A DNA stretch of 64,000 nt, from assembly GCA_963748925.1 (NCBI GenBank), contig CAVVKG010000007.1, positions 310,001 through 374,000 on the forward strand, given 5' to 3'. The position numbers were made by a program, and so were the translations under genes. The first letter of the stretch is position 1, and every line of letters starts with the position of its first letter. The stretch is from Cryomorpha sp963748925. Its GTDB lineage: Bacteria > Bacteroidota > Bacteroidia > Flavobacteriales_D > Cryomorphaceae. Of this stretch, positions 43,571 through 52,725 are shown in pieces. A model generated the notes under the pieces. That model made no database searches, was not told the origin of the DNA, and saw only the letters and a program-made list of their open reading frames with translations.

Positions 43571-45850
43571 ATGACACAAAAGAAAAATACCGGCATTCGC
43601 AAAAAAGATATTCTTGAATATCATGAACACGATAGACCGGGTAAGATTGAAGTAATACCTACTAAGCCCTCAAATAGTCAGCGCGATTTATCTATTGCTT
43701 ACTCACCAGGTGTGGCGGAGCCCTGTTTAGAAATTCAGGAAGATCCCGAAACCGCTTACAAGTATACTGCTAAAGCAAATCTTGTTGCCGTAATTTCAAA
43801 CGGAACAGCTGTTTTAGGCCTTGGCGATATTGGTGCGCTTGCTTCAAAACCTGTTATGGAAGGGAAAGGTGTCTTATTCAAAATATTTGCTGATATCGAT
43901 GTGTTTGACCTTGAGCTGGACACAACTGACGTTGAAAAATTTATACAAACTGTAAAGATTGTAGCTCCCACTTTTGGTGGAATTAATCTGGAAGACATCA
44001 AAGCCCCCGATTGTTTTGAGATAGAACGTCGCTTGCGCGATGAGCTTGATATTCCGGTTATGCATGATGACCAGCACGGTACAGCGATCATAACCGGTGC
44101 TGCCTTGTTAAATGCACTTGACCTGGCGAACAAAAAAATTGAAAATGTAAAGGTTGTGTTTAATGGTGCCGGAGCCAGTGCTATTTCTTGTGCTACGCTA
44201 TATAAATCGCTCGGGGTCGATCCTAAAAACCTGTTTATGCTAGACAGCAAAGGGGTAATAAGAAAAAGCAGGACTGATCTCAATTCTGAAAAAGAAAAAT
44301 TTGCTCAGGACACAGACATTGAAACCCTCGAAGAAATAATAAAAGGTGCTGACGTATTTGTTGGTTTATCAAAAGGAGGCATTGTTAGTCAGAAAATGGT
44401 TAAGTCAATGGCTTCTGACCCAATTGTTTTTGCTCTTGCAAATCCAGATCCGGAAATAACCTATAAAGATGCAACCGCTGCCCGGAAGGATATAATTATG
44501 GCCACAGGAAGGTCAGATAATCCCAATATGGTTAACAATGTCTTGGGCTTTCCATACATTTTTAGAGGAGCACTTGATGTGCGTGCCACTAGCATTAACG
44601 AAGAAATGAAGCTTGCAGCCGTAAGAGCTATAGCTAAGCTGGCTCGGGAGACCGTTCCTGAAGTAGTAAATATTGCTTATAACCGCCGCGACTTATCGTT
44701 CGGAAGAGAATATATTATTCCAAAACCGTTTGATCCACGTCTCATTACAACGGTTGCTCCTGCGGTAGCCAAAGCTGCAATGAAAAGCGGAGTTGCGCGC
44801 AAACCTATTCGTAACTGGAAAAATTATGAAGACAACCTAATCACCAAACTCGGCCGCGATGATAAATTCATCAGGCTGGTAATGGAAAAAGCAAAGGCCG
44901 ATCCTCAGCGAATCGTTTTTGCCGATGGTGAGTCATACAAAGTACTTAAGGCCGCCCAAATTCTTGCAGATGACGAAGTGGTTAAGCCAATAGTCCTGGG
45001 AAGAAGGAAGAAAATAGAAGAACTTGTTGAAAAATATGCGCTGAGCCTCGATGGAATTATTGTTGAGGACATCAATGAGCAGCCCGATAGAGTTGCTGAA
45101 TTTACAGACTTGTACTACGAAGCAAGGAAGCGAAAAGGTGTAACCGAATATGAGGCACGAAAAAACATGATTACCCGTGGTTACTACGGTAGCATGATGG
45201 TTAAAACCGGAAATGCCGATGCGCTTATTACTGGATTAGCTCTGAAATACCCAACGGCGATAAAACCGATTTTTGAAATAATTGGACGCAAGGAAGGAGT
45301 AAAGAAGGCTGCCGGAGTGTATATTATTCTTACTAAAAACGGCCCGCTATTCCTTGCCGACACCACTATTAATACAGACCCAAGCGTTGATGATATTGTA
45401 GAGATTGTTGCCAATACAGCAGAAGCAATTAAAAAATTAGGTCTCACGCCGAAAATTGCTCTTCTCAGTTATTCAAACTTCGGATCAAATAAAGGCGAAG
45501 TTCCAAAACGGATGGAGATGGCAACCAAAATTGTGCGCCAGAAATACCCGGACCTGATTGTTGATGGAGAAATGCAAGCCAATTTCGCAATGAATAATAG
45601 CCTTCTCGAAGAGGTATTTCCATTTAGCGACTTGGTGGGTAACAAACCAAACGCATTGATTTTCCCTGGACTGGCGTCAGGAAACATCGCCTATAAATTA
45701 CTTCAAGCTTATGGATCAGCAGAAGCTATTGGCCCTTTGCTGGTTGGGCTCGAAAAAAGTGCACACGTATTGCAAATGGGTAGTAGTGTTCGCGAAATAG
45801 TCAACATGGCGACAATTGCAGCGGTTGATGCACAGCAGAGGAAAGATTAA
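43571..45850 (+). CDS. maeB: NADP-dependent malic enzyme with phosphotransacetylase-like domain
   Basis: A 759-residue fusion that decarboxylates malate to pyruvate. Residues 1 to about 430 are the malic enzyme: IAYSPGVAEPCLEI, LGDIGALASKPVMEGK, the malate/metal region HDDQHGTAIITGAALLNAL, and the nucleotide-binding FNGAGASAISCATL. Residues about 440-759 are a phosphotransacetylase-like domain (IVFADGESYKVLKAAQILAD, ALLSYSNFGSNKG) that in related enzymes has a regulatory role, for example binding acetyl-CoA. Length is standard for this fusion. A long structured-looking intergenic region precedes it. Confidence 0.96.
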   Translation: MTQKKNTGIRKKDILEYHEHDRPGKIEVIPTKPSNSQRDLSIAYSPGVAEPCLEIQEDPETAYKYTAKANLVAVISNGTAVLGLGDIGALASKPVMEGKGVLFKIFADIDVFDLELDTTDVEKFIQTVKIVAPTFGGINLEDIKAPDCFEIERRLRDELDIPVMHDDQHGTAIITGAALLNALDLANKKIENVKVVFNGAGASAISCATLYKSLGVDPKNLFMLDSKGVIRKSRTDLNSEKEKFAQDTDIETLEEIIKGADVFVGLSKGGIVSQKMVKSMASDPIVFALANPDPEITYKDATAARKDIIMATGRSDNPNMVNNVLGFPYIFRGALDVRATSINEEMKLAAVRAIAKLARETVPEVVNIAYNRRDLSFGREYIIPKPFDPRLITTVAPAVAKAAMKSGVARKPIRNWKNYEDNLITKLGRDDKFIRLVMEKAKADPQRIVFADGESYKVLKAAQILADDEVVKPIVLGRRKKIEELVEKYALSLDGIIVEDINEQPDRVAEFTDLYYEARKRKGVTEYEARKNMITRGYYGSMMVKTGNADALITGLALKYPTAIKPIFEIIGRKEGVKKAAGVYIILTKNGPLFLADTTINTDPSVDDIVEIVANTAEAIKKLGLTPKIALLSYSNFGSNKGEVPKRMEMATKIVRQKYPDLIVDGEMQANFAMNNSLLEEVFPFSDLVGNKPNALIFPGLASGNIAYKLLQAYGSAEAIGPLLVGLEKSAHVLQMGSSVREIVNMATIAAVDAQQRKD

Positions 45851-45860
45851 AAAGCCGCTA

Positions 45861-45900
45861 GCCGTAAGCTTCAAGCTGTAAGAATCTTGCAGCTTGCGGC
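45861..45900. repeat. Palindromic dispersed repeat, copy related to that before thyA
   Basis: GCCGTAAGCTTCAAG (45861-45875) pairs with CTTGCAGCTTGCGGC (45886-45900), 13 of 15 positions, across an 10-base loop. The words AAGCTTCAAG and CTTGCAGCTTG also occur in the repeats at 2296-2316 and 2672-2701. It sits between the converging maeB and MazG-like genes and might also serve as a terminator. Confidence 0.55.
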
Positions 45901-45913
45901 CAAAGGCCTTTAA

Positions 45914-46243
45914 CTAAGAGTTCAGCTTGGGATTGTTTTTGTGACGATCTTTATCTCGCAGGGTCTTCTTCTCGAAATTCTTGGCAATGGCCTCTTCCAG
46001 ATTTACGCCTGTTTGATTAGCCAGGCAAACCAAAACCCAAAGCACATCGGCCATTTCATCGCCGAGGTCTTTGTTCTTATCTGATTCTTTCTCAGATTGC
46101 TCACCGTATCGACGCGCAATTATTCGCGCCAGCTCACCTACCTCTTCGGTGAGGATAGCCATGTTTGTGAGCTCACTGAAATACCTCACTCCAACGGTTT
46201 TAATCCATTGATCTACTTCTTTTTGTAAAGTGTCAATCGTCAT
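45914..46243 (-). CDS. MazG-like nucleotide pyrophosphohydrolase
   Basis: A 109-residue all-helical protein of the MazG superfamily. The magnesium-binding acids are present in LTEEVGELARIIARRYGEQ and, 35 residues later, DLGDEMADVLWVLVCLANQ. The family hydrolyses nucleoside triphosphates, often removing damaged ones. It starts 2 bases after the dtd stop, making the third gene of an rsgA-dtd-mazG-like operon. Confidence 0.9.
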   Translation of the reverse strand: MTIDTLQKEVDQWIKTVGVRYFSELTNMAILTEEVGELARIIARRYGEQSEKESDKNKDLGDEMADVLWVLVCLANQTGVNLEEAIAKNFEKKTLRDKDRHKNNPKLNS

Positions 46244-46245
46244 GA

Positions 46246-46698
46246 CTATTCCTTATTTTTTGTATCGATCGTGATGGTAACGGGGCCATCGTTAATCAGT
46301 GAAACTTTCATGTCAGCTCCAAAGACGCCACTCTCAATTCCGGCTTCAACATTTGCCGCGAGCAAAAGCTTAAATTTCTCATAAATTGGAATGGCTACAT
46401 CAGGCTTGGCAGCATGAATATAGGAAGGCCGTGTTCCTTTTTTCGTTTTCGCGTGAAGCGTAAACTGACTTATTGCCAGCACCTTCCCTTCAATTTCATT
46501 TACCGAAAGGTTCATAACGCCCTCTGAATCATCAAAAATTCGCAAAGAACCAATTTTTCTAGCCAGCCATTCTGCGTCTTCATCGGTATCGTCATTTTCT
46601 ATTCCCACCAATACTAAGAGACCGTTGCTGATCTCACCTTCGGTTTTACCTTCAACTTTAACGGCTGCTTCTGAAACTCTTTGTATAACTGCTCTCAT
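46246..46698 (-). CDS. dtd: D-aminoacyl-tRNA deacylase
   Basis: A 150-residue enzyme that removes D-amino acids (and glycine) mischarged onto tRNA. It has RAVIQRVSEAAVKVEG at the N-terminus, the SQFTLHAKTKKGTRPSY motif near residue 77 and the cross-subunit proline motif NDGPVTITID near the C-terminus. Length is exact for the family. Start overlaps the rsgA stop by four bases (ATGA). Confidence 0.97.
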   Translation of the reverse strand: MRAVIQRVSEAAVKVEGKTEGEISNGLLVLVGIENDDTDEDAEWLARKIGSLRIFDDSEGVMNLSVNEIEGKVLAISQFTLHAKTKKGTRPSYIHAAKPDVAIPIYEKFKLLLAANVEAGIESGVFGADMKVSLINDGPVTITIDTKNKE

Positions 46699-47621
46699 TT
46701 TCTATACTGCTCTTCTTCGTTTTCCTCATACATATTCAAGTAGCTTTTGTACCTGGTTTCTGCTACTTTTCCAGTTTCGACGCCCGCTTTCACAGCACAG
46801 CCCGGCTCCTTAATATGTATGCAATTGTAAAATTTGCAATCGGGTAGCAATTCGCGCATCTCCGGAAAATAGCCGGCTAGCTCATCCCTCTCAATATCTA
46901 CCAAGCCAAATCCGCGGATGCCGGGTGTATCAACAATATAACCTCCAAAAACAATCTTGTGCATTTCTGCAAATGTAGTAGTATGCTGACCGGTAAAATG
47001 AGCTTCGCTAATAGCGCCGGTTCTGATATCCAACTTAGGATCTATTGCATTAATCAACGTAGATTTTCCTACTCCGGAATGTCCGGAAAGTAAAGAAACT
47101 TTATCTTTTAAAATAGCAATCAGATCCTCTAAGCCCTCACGGCTTTCTGCCGAACAAACAGCCGTTTGATATCCCAGATCGGTATATACACTTCTAAAAG
47201 CTTCAACCATTTCCCGCTCTTCATCATCGAAAAGATCAATCTTGTTAAATACAATCACAACCGAAATATGATAAGCTTCGGCCGCCACACAAAACCGATC
47301 GATAAAAGTGGGGAAAGTGACAGGATTCTTCAGCGTAGCCACCAAAACGGCCTGATCTAGATTAGACGCGATAATGTGGCTCTGCTTAGAAAGATTCACG
47401 GATTTTCTGACGATGTAATTCTTTCTATCTTCTATTTCATAGATAACATGCTCATCCTTTTCGCCCAAAAAATGAACCCAGTCGCCAACCGCCACCGGAT
47501 TTGTAGATTTAATGTTCTGTTGACGAAATTTCCCGCGCACGCGGCATTCAATAAGTTCGCCGTTAGACCGTTCTACGATATACCAGCTTCCTGTACTTTT
47601 TACAACTCTTCCGCGCTCCAT
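46695..47621 (-). CDS. rsgA: Ribosome small subunit-dependent GTPase A
   Basis: A 308-residue circularly permuted GTPase that checks maturation of the 30S subunit. An N-terminal OB fold (ERSNGELIECRVRGKFR) is followed by the permuted G motifs: VVIFNKIDLFDD (G4) comes before GHSGVGKSTLINAID (G1) and VDTPGIRGFGLVD (G3). The C-terminal zinc site is CKFYNCIHIKEPGCAV. It is the first gene of an operon with dtd and a MazG-like gene. Confidence 0.97.
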   Translation of the reverse strand: MERGRVVKSTGSWYIVERSNGELIECRVRGKFRQQNIKSTNPVAVGDWVHFLGEKDEHVIYEIEDRKNYIVRKSVNLSKQSHIIASNLDQAVLVATLKNPVTFPTFIDRFCVAAEAYHISVVIVFNKIDLFDDEEREMVEAFRSVYTDLGYQTAVCSAESREGLEDLIAILKDKVSLLSGHSGVGKSTLINAIDPKLDIRTGAISEAHFTGQHTTTFAEMHKIVFGGYIVDTPGIRGFGLVDIERDELAGYFPEMRELLPDCKFYNCIHIKEPGCAVKAGVETGKVAETRYKSYLNMYEENEEEQYRK

Positions 47622-47721
47622 AATTCTGCCCGCTAAGTTAGCATATTCAAATTCCCAAATGATGCAAACAGTTCTCTGCCTTGCCGTTTTTAATGATTAA
47701 ATTCGCATTCACAATATTCCT

Positions 47722-48624
47722 ATGTCAATAGAAGCTACTAATGTTACAAAATTTTACGGAGAGCAGGCAGCCTTAGGTGATGTTAGCTTTTCTGTAAAAC
47801 GTGGAGAAATCGTTGGTTTTCTTGGACCGAATGGTGCCGGAAAATCTACGATGATGAAAATTATTACCTGCTATTTACCTCCGAGTGCCGGAGAAGTGAA
47901 AGTAGCAGGCCACGACATTTATACTGACTCACTTAAAGTGCGTAAAAAAGTGGGCTATTTGCCTGAAACAAATCCGCTTTATCCCGAAATGTACATACGC
48001 GAATATTTAACCTTTGTAGCTGGAATCTACGGAATTAAAAATAAGAAAGCGCGCGTTCAGGAAATGATTGAGATGGTAGGGCTTACGCCTGAAAGCCATA
48101 AGCGTATCAGTGAACTTTCAAAAGGATATCGCCAGCGGGTTGGCCTCGCTCAGGCACTTATTCACGACCCTGAAGTTTTGATACTCGACGAGCCTACATC
48201 GGGCCTCGACCCTAACCAACTTGACGATGTACGCGATTTAATACGGAAAATAGGAAAGGAAAAAACGGTATTGCTCAGCACGCATATTATGCAAGAAGTT
48301 GAAGCGATATGCAACCGCGTAATTATCATTAAGAAAGGAAAAATTGTAGCAGACAGCCCTGTAAGCATCATCAAAGCAGAATCAGACACAAAGTTGATAA
48401 TTTTGCATTTGGATAAATCGATTAATCTTGAAAAGATTAAAGCAATAAGCGGTGTCGAAAAAATTGAGACGGTAGAGAAGGGAAAATACCGGATTACTGC
48501 CAGCAAAGGTCAATCTGTATTATCAAAACTAAATGCTTTGGCGACCCTTGAAAATGCCGAAGTTGAGGAGCTTAGAAAAGAAGAGCGAAGTCTTGAAGAA
48601 GTGTTTAAAACACTAACAAAATAA
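47722..48624 (+). CDS. gldA: Gliding-motility ABC transporter ATPase GldA
   Basis: A 300-residue ABC ATPase. Walker A is GPNGAGKS near residue 37, the signature is LSKGYRQRVGLAQAL, and Walker B is VLILDEPTSGLDPNQ. The whole chain, including LPETNPLYPEMYIREYLTFVAGIYG, is like GldA of Flavobacterium, which works with GldF and GldG in gliding. Neither partner is next to it here. GldA is not in every gliding species, so the gene alone does not prove gliding. The window also carries gldKLMN. Confidence 0.88.
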   Translation: MSIEATNVTKFYGEQAALGDVSFSVKRGEIVGFLGPNGAGKSTMMKIITCYLPPSAGEVKVAGHDIYTDSLKVRKKVGYLPETNPLYPEMYIREYLTFVAGIYGIKNKKARVQEMIEMVGLTPESHKRISELSKGYRQRVGLAQALIHDPEVLILDEPTSGLDPNQLDDVRDLIRKIGKEKTVLLSTHIMQEVEAICNRVIIIKKGKIVADSPVSIIKAESDTKLIILHLDKSINLEKIKAISGVEKIETVEKGKYRITASKGQSVLSKLNALATLENAEVEELRKEERSLEEVFKTLTK

Positions 48625-48651
48625 ATCACTGCTTTGGCATTTAAATTTTTC

Positions 48652-48659
48652 TATTTTTG
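48652..48659 (+). promoter_or_regulatory. Putative -7 element for metK
   Basis: TATTTTTG matches TAnnTTTG and lies 9 bases before the SAM-II aptamer, so transcription would start at or just before the aptamer. Confidence 0.55.
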
Positions 48660-48667
48660 TCGCGCGT

Positions 48668-48719
48668 AAAGTGGAAAGATTTGGCCTATTGCAACCACTT
48701 AAAAAAATGCTAAAAATGT
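48668..48719 (+). ncRNA. SAM-II riboswitch upstream of metK
   Basis: A compact pseudoknot aptamer. Stem P1 is AAGTGG (48669-48674) with CCACTT (48695-48700). The loop holds GATTTGG and TTGCAA, which correspond to the conserved GATTTG and CTTGCA of SAM-II. The 3' strand AAAAAAATGCTAAAAATG includes the conserved GCTAAA that forms the pseudoknot. It ends about 50 bases before the metK ATG and begins just after a -7 element. SAM would be expected to lower expression of its own synthetase. The match was made by eye; a covariance-model score would settle it. Confidence 0.82.
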
Positions 48720-48769
48720 ATTCTATACTTTTTTAAGGCTTCCTAAATAATTGACTAAAAAACACTTAA

Positions 48770-50068
48770 ATGCCTTATTCATTTACCTCAGAATCCGTAT
48801 CAGAAGGACATCCTGATAAAATTGCAGATCAGATTTCTGACGCGATATTAGACAACTTCCTAGCTTTTGATCCTTATTCAAAAGTAGCTTGTGAAACAAT
48901 GGTTACTACCGGCCAGGTAATGCTCGCCGGCGAAATCAAGTCGAGCACCTACGTGGATGTGCAGCAAATAGCCCGCGATGTAATCAACGAAATTGGCTAC
49001 ACCAAGGGTGAGTATATGTTCGAAGGCAACTCTTGCGGTGTGCTTAGTGCACTTCACGAGCAAAGTCCCGACATAAATAGAGGTGTCGATCGCGGAAATC
49101 CTGAAGATCAGGGAGCAGGTGATCAGGGAATGATGTTTGGTTTCGCTAGTAACGAAACTGAAAATCACATGCCTTTGGCGCTTGACCTTTCTCATAGAAT
49201 GCTACGCGAACTCGCAGTTCTGCGTCGCGAAAACAATGAGATAAAATACCTTAGACCAGATGCAAAAGCTCAGGTTACGATTGAGTATTCTGACGACCAC
49301 GTTCCTCAGCGAATCGAAACAATAGTTGTTTCCACCCAGCACGATGAATTTATTAAGTCAGATGCTACTTCTAAAGCAGGAGTAGATAAAGCTGAAACCG
49401 AAATGTGCCAGCGAATTGCCGATGATGTAAAGAAAATTTTGATGCCTCGCGTTATCGCGCAGCTACCAGATCACATCCAGAAGCTTTTTAACGACAGCAT
49501 AACTTACCACGTTAACCCAACCGGTAAATTCGTAATTGGTGGTCCTCATGGAGATGCAGGACTTACCGGCAGAAAAATTATCGTTGATACGTATGGTGGT
49601 AAAGGAGCCCACGGTGGTGGTGCCTTTTCAGGAAAAGATCCGAGCAAGGTTGACCGATCTGGCGCTTACGCTGCACGCCATATTGCTAAGAACCTTGTTG
49701 CTGCAGGAGTGGCAGATCAGGTGCTTGTTCAGGTGAGCTATGCAATAGGTGTAGTTGAGCCAATGGGCGTCTTTGTTGACACTTATGGAACCGGTAAGGT
49801 AAACATGAGCGACAGTGAAATTGCGAAAGTGGTTAAATCTATTTTCGACCTTCGCCCGGGAATAATTGAGAGAACACTTAAACTACGAGCTCCTATTTAC
49901 CGCGAAACTGCTGCTTACGGCCACATGGGTCGTGAACCACGCACAGTTACAAAATCTTTTTTCCGCAATAACCACAAAGGTGTTGAGCAAAAAGATATTG
50001 AAGTGGAATTGTTTACCTGGGAAAAAACAGATTACGTAGATAAAGTTAAGGCTGCTTTTAACTTATAA
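48770..50068 (+). CDS. metK: S-adenosylmethionine synthetase
   Basis: A 432-residue enzyme that makes SAM from methionine and ATP. Signatures are SEGHPDKIADQISDAILD, GAGDQGMMFGFA, the phosphate-binding GGAFSGKDPSKVDRSGAYAA, and RETAAYGHMGRE near the C-terminus. The chain is longer than E. coli MetK because of an insertion around residues 190-225, common in Bacteroidota. It has its own promoter and a SAM-II aptamer in the leader. Its counterpart ahcY lies 15 kb away. Confidence 0.98.
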   Translation: MPYSFTSESVSEGHPDKIADQISDAILDNFLAFDPYSKVACETMVTTGQVMLAGEIKSSTYVDVQQIARDVINEIGYTKGEYMFEGNSCGVLSALHEQSPDINRGVDRGNPEDQGAGDQGMMFGFASNETENHMPLALDLSHRMLRELAVLRRENNEIKYLRPDAKAQVTIEYSDDHVPQRIETIVVSTQHDEFIKSDATSKAGVDKAETEMCQRIADDVKKILMPRVIAQLPDHIQKLFNDSITYHVNPTGKFVIGGPHGDAGLTGRKIIVDTYGGKGAHGGGAFSGKDPSKVDRSGAYAARHIAKNLVAAGVADQVLVQVSYAIGVVEPMGVFVDTYGTGKVNMSDSEIAKVVKSIFDLRPGIIERTLKLRAPIYRETAAYGHMGREPRTVTKSFFRNNHKGVEQKDIEVELFTWEKTDYVDKVKAAFNL

Positions 50069-50106
50069 AGCTGCTTTGAGCAGTACTGCTCAGAACAAAT
50101 AAAATT

Positions 50107-50150
50107 AAGACCACTTAGCAAATCAGCAATGATTACTAAGTGGTTTTTTT
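50107..50150. terminator. Terminator between metK and der
   Basis: ACCACTTAG (50110-50118) and CTAAGTGGT (50136-50144) form a perfect 9-base stem followed by TTTTTT, between two converging genes. Confidence 0.88.
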
Positions 50151-50157
50151 ATTCCTA

Positions 50158-51462
50158 TTATTTCTTTCTAAAGAATATTTTCACCGGCACACCTTCCAGG
50201 TTAAAATTATCTCTAAGCTGATTTTCCAAAAATCGCTTGTAAGGATCTTTTACATATTGAGGCAGATTGCAATAAAATGCAAATGCCGGCTTATGCGTTG
50301 GAAGCTGCATAACGTACTTAATTTTCACAAACTTACCCTTTGTGCTTGGAGGCGGGTTACGCTCCAATATTGGTTGAAAGACCTCGTTCAGTTTCGAAGT
50401 CGGGATGCGGGTTTTAATAGATTCATAAACTTCTATAGCTTTCTCTACTGCCTTGTGAATACGTTGCTTGGTTAATGCGGAAATAAAGATAATTGGAACA
50501 TCCGTAAAAGGGGCTATGCGCTCTCTTATTTCATCTTCAAATTCCTTCGTTGTTTTTGTTTCCTTCTCAATTAAATCCCATTTATTTACGAGTATGACCA
50601 AACCTTTTGAGTTTTTTTCTACCGTGTAAAAAATATTGAGATCCTGTTTTTGCATACCCTCTCGGGCATCAATCATCATCAGGCATACATCGCTTTCTTC
50701 AATAGCTCGTATTGATCTAAGAACAGAGTAATACTCAATGTCTTCATGCACCCTGCTGCGCTTCCGAATTCCGGCAGTATCAACGAGAAAGAAATCGAAA
50801 TCAAACGCCTGATATCTTGTAAGTAAGGAATCGCGCGTAGTTCCTGCAGCATCATTTACGATATTACGGGTTTCTCCTAGTAGTGCATTTATTAGCGATG
50901 ATTTACCAACATTTGGTTTACCTACAACAGCTATTTTAGGAATATCAATTATCGGATCAGCTTCTCTATTCGGGAACGTAGCAACAAGAGCATCCAGCAT
51001 ATCTCCTGTTCCACCGCCGTTTGACGACGAAATACAGTAAACTTCACCCAGTCCAAAATTGTAAAACTCGCTGGCCGGCAAGATTCGGTCATTGGTATCT
51101 ACTTTATTTGCGACAACTAGAATTGGCTTATCAGATTTTCTGAGAAACCCGGCGATAGCTTCATCATGATCTGTAATTCCAGTCGTTACGTCTACAAGAA
51201 ACACGATGGATGTCGCTTCATCGATGGCGAGTTCAACTTGTTTCTTAATCTCATCTTCAAAAATATCATCAGAATTCACGGTGTATCCACCGGTATCAAT
51301 CACCGAAAACTCCACTCCTATCCACTCAGCCTTTCCATAGTGTCGGTCTCGGGTTACACCACTCGTAGGATCTACTATGGCATCTCGTCTTTCTGTTAAT
51401 CGATTAAATAACGTGGATTTACCAACATTTGGCCTTCCCACAATTGCAACTATATTTCCCAT
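50158..51462 (-). CDS. der: Ribosome biogenesis GTPase Der (EngA)
   Basis: A 434-residue protein with two tandem GTPase domains, needed for 50S assembly. G1 motifs are GRPNVGKSTLFN (near residue 8) and GKPNVGKSSLIN (near residue 180), G3 motifs DTGG and DTAG, and G4 motifs ANKVD and VNKWD. The C-terminal KH-like domain ends VPVKIFFRKK. It follows era with a one-base overlap of stop and start (TAATG). Confidence 0.98.
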   Translation of the reverse strand: MGNIVAIVGRPNVGKSTLFNRLTERRDAIVDPTSGVTRDRHYGKAEWIGVEFSVIDTGGYTVNSDDIFEDEIKKQVELAIDEATSIVFLVDVTTGITDHDEAIAGFLRKSDKPILVVANKVDTNDRILPASEFYNFGLGEVYCISSSNGGGTGDMLDALVATFPNREADPIIDIPKIAVVGKPNVGKSSLINALLGETRNIVNDAAGTTRDSLLTRYQAFDFDFFLVDTAGIRKRSRVHEDIEYYSVLRSIRAIEESDVCLMMIDAREGMQKQDLNIFYTVEKNSKGLVILVNKWDLIEKETKTTKEFEDEIRERIAPFTDVPIIFISALTKQRIHKAVEKAIEVYESIKTRIPTSKLNEVFQPILERNPPPSTKGKFVKIKYVMQLPTHKPAFAFYCNLPQYVKDPYKRFLENQLRDNFNLEGVPVKIFFRKK

Positions 51463-52346
51463 TACGATTTCTTATATCCGTAGGCTTTAAGACTTCTATC
51501 CTTGTTGCGCCAGTCCTCATCGACCTTCACATGCATTTCAAGAAATACCTTTTTACCTATAAATTCTTCCATTTTTAGACGGGCTTCAGTTCCCACCGTT
51601 TTTAATTTCTGACCCTGATGGCCTATAATTATGCCTTTTTGCGACTTTCTTGCCACATAAATCACGGCCGAAACCCGTACAATATTTTCTTCTTCTTTAT
51701 ACGCTTCTATCTCAACCTGAACAGAATACGGAATTTCTTTTTGATAATTCTCAAGTATTCTTTCCCTTATTATTTCGCTTACAAAGAAACGCATTGGTTT
51801 ATCAGTAAGCGCATCTTTATCGTAATAAGGTGGAGATTCTGGCAAAAGTGCTAAAACCCTGTTTTTCAAATGCTCAATTCCGAAGGCATGGAGCGCAGAA
51901 ACAGGCATAATTTCGGCATTTGGAAAAGTTTTCTTTAGGCGCTGAACAGCCGATTCGACTCCATCCTGATCAGAAACATCAACTTTATTAAGTGCAATAA
52001 GCATTGGAGTATCCATTTCGGTAAGTGCCTTGTCAAAGCCAAAGAACTCCATGTTTTTATCGGCAATATCGATTATTAGCAATAAAATATCCGCGTCCTT
52101 TAACGCTTCTTTCACAAAACTCATCATATTGGCCTGAAGTGCATACTTCGGTTCCAGCATTCCAGGTGTGTCGCTATAAACTATTTGATACTCTTCCTCA
52201 TTCACAATACCAACTATCCGGTGTCTAGTAGTTTGCGCTTTAGGAGTAATAATAGAAATCTGCTCGCCTACCAGCTGATTCATCAAGGTAGATTTTCCGG
52301 CGTTGGGACGTCCAATTAAATTAACAAATCCGGCTTTATGGTTCAT
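51462..52346 (-). CDS. era: GTPase Era
   Basis: A 294-residue GTPase that binds 16S rRNA late in 30S maturation. From the ATG at 52346 it starts NHKAGFVNLIGRPNAGKSTL (G1), with QTTRHRIVG (G2), SDTPGML (G3) and ALNKVDV (G4). The C-terminal KH domain has IIGHQGQKLKTVGTEAR. An upstream start at 52370 would add eight residues lying in the promoter region of the tRNA gene, so it is rejected. Era and der form one operon. Confidence 0.97.
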   Translation of the reverse strand: MNHKAGFVNLIGRPNAGKSTLMNQLVGEQISIITPKAQTTRHRIVGIVNEEEYQIVYSDTPGMLEPKYALQANMMSFVKEALKDADILLLIIDIADKNMEFFGFDKALTEMDTPMLIALNKVDVSDQDGVESAVQRLKKTFPNAEIMPVSALHAFGIEHLKNRVLALLPESPPYYDKDALTDKPMRFFVSEIIRERILENYQKEIPYSVQVEIEAYKEEENIVRVSAVIYVARKSQKGIIIGHQGQKLKTVGTEARLKMEEFIGKKVFLEMHVKVDEDWRNKDRSLKAYGYKKS

Positions 52347-52359
52347 TTTAAAAAAAGAT

Positions 52360-52390
52360 TTTGTAGTCAAAGAAACAAAATATATATTTG
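52360..52390 (+). promoter_or_regulatory. Promoter reading into the initiator-tRNA region
   Basis: TTTG (52360-52363), a 19-base spacer and TATATTTG (52383-52390) fit the Bacteroidota promoter exactly. It fires toward the degenerate tRNA at 52487 and the intact one at 52600. Confidence 0.75.
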
Positions 52391-52486
52391 CACTCCCAAA
52401 TCGGTAAAGATCGGTTTTTTAAATTAAAAAAATTGCGGATTCGAAGAGACAGTTAAGTCTTGGTTTTGCATTCGCTAAAGATATAT

Positions 52487-52565
52487 TGCGGGGTGGAGCA
52501 GTTGGTAGCTTGTCCCGACTGATAACGTCGGGAAGGTCGCCAGTTTAGTCTGAGCCCCCGAGAAA
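52487..52565 (+). pseudogene. Degenerate initiator-tRNA copy with replaced anticodon arm
   Basis: The first 24 bases (acceptor 5' strand, D arm) are identical to the intact tRNA at 52600, and the ATAT before it is also shared. Where the anticodon arm should be, it carries TCCCGAC-TGATAAC-GTCGGGA (52513-52533), a perfect 7-base hairpin that is not a CAT anticodon arm and lacks U33. The T arm is damaged (TTTAG for TTCGA), and the acceptor 3' end reads CCCCCGAG. It is unlikely to be a working tRNA. Confidence 0.8.
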
Positions 52566-52599
52566 TTATTCAGTTCAATGGAACTGTCTTAAAAAATAT

Positions 52600-52672
<73 letters not shown>

Positions 52673-52676
52673 CTAA

Positions 52677-52708
52677 GAAAAAAGGATCGCAAACGCGATC
52701 CTTTTTTA
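52677..52708 (+). terminator. Terminator after initiator tRNA
   Basis: AAAAAAGGATCGC and GCGATCCTTTTTT form a 12-13 base stem with loop AAAC, directly after the tRNA and before the GIY-YIG gene. Confidence 0.9.
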
Positions 52709-52725
52709 GTTTAATCTAATTTTTT

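Noticed and set aside
52487..52565. A second functional initiator tRNA
   Set aside because: The anticodon arm has no CAT and no U33, and the T loop and acceptor end are damaged.
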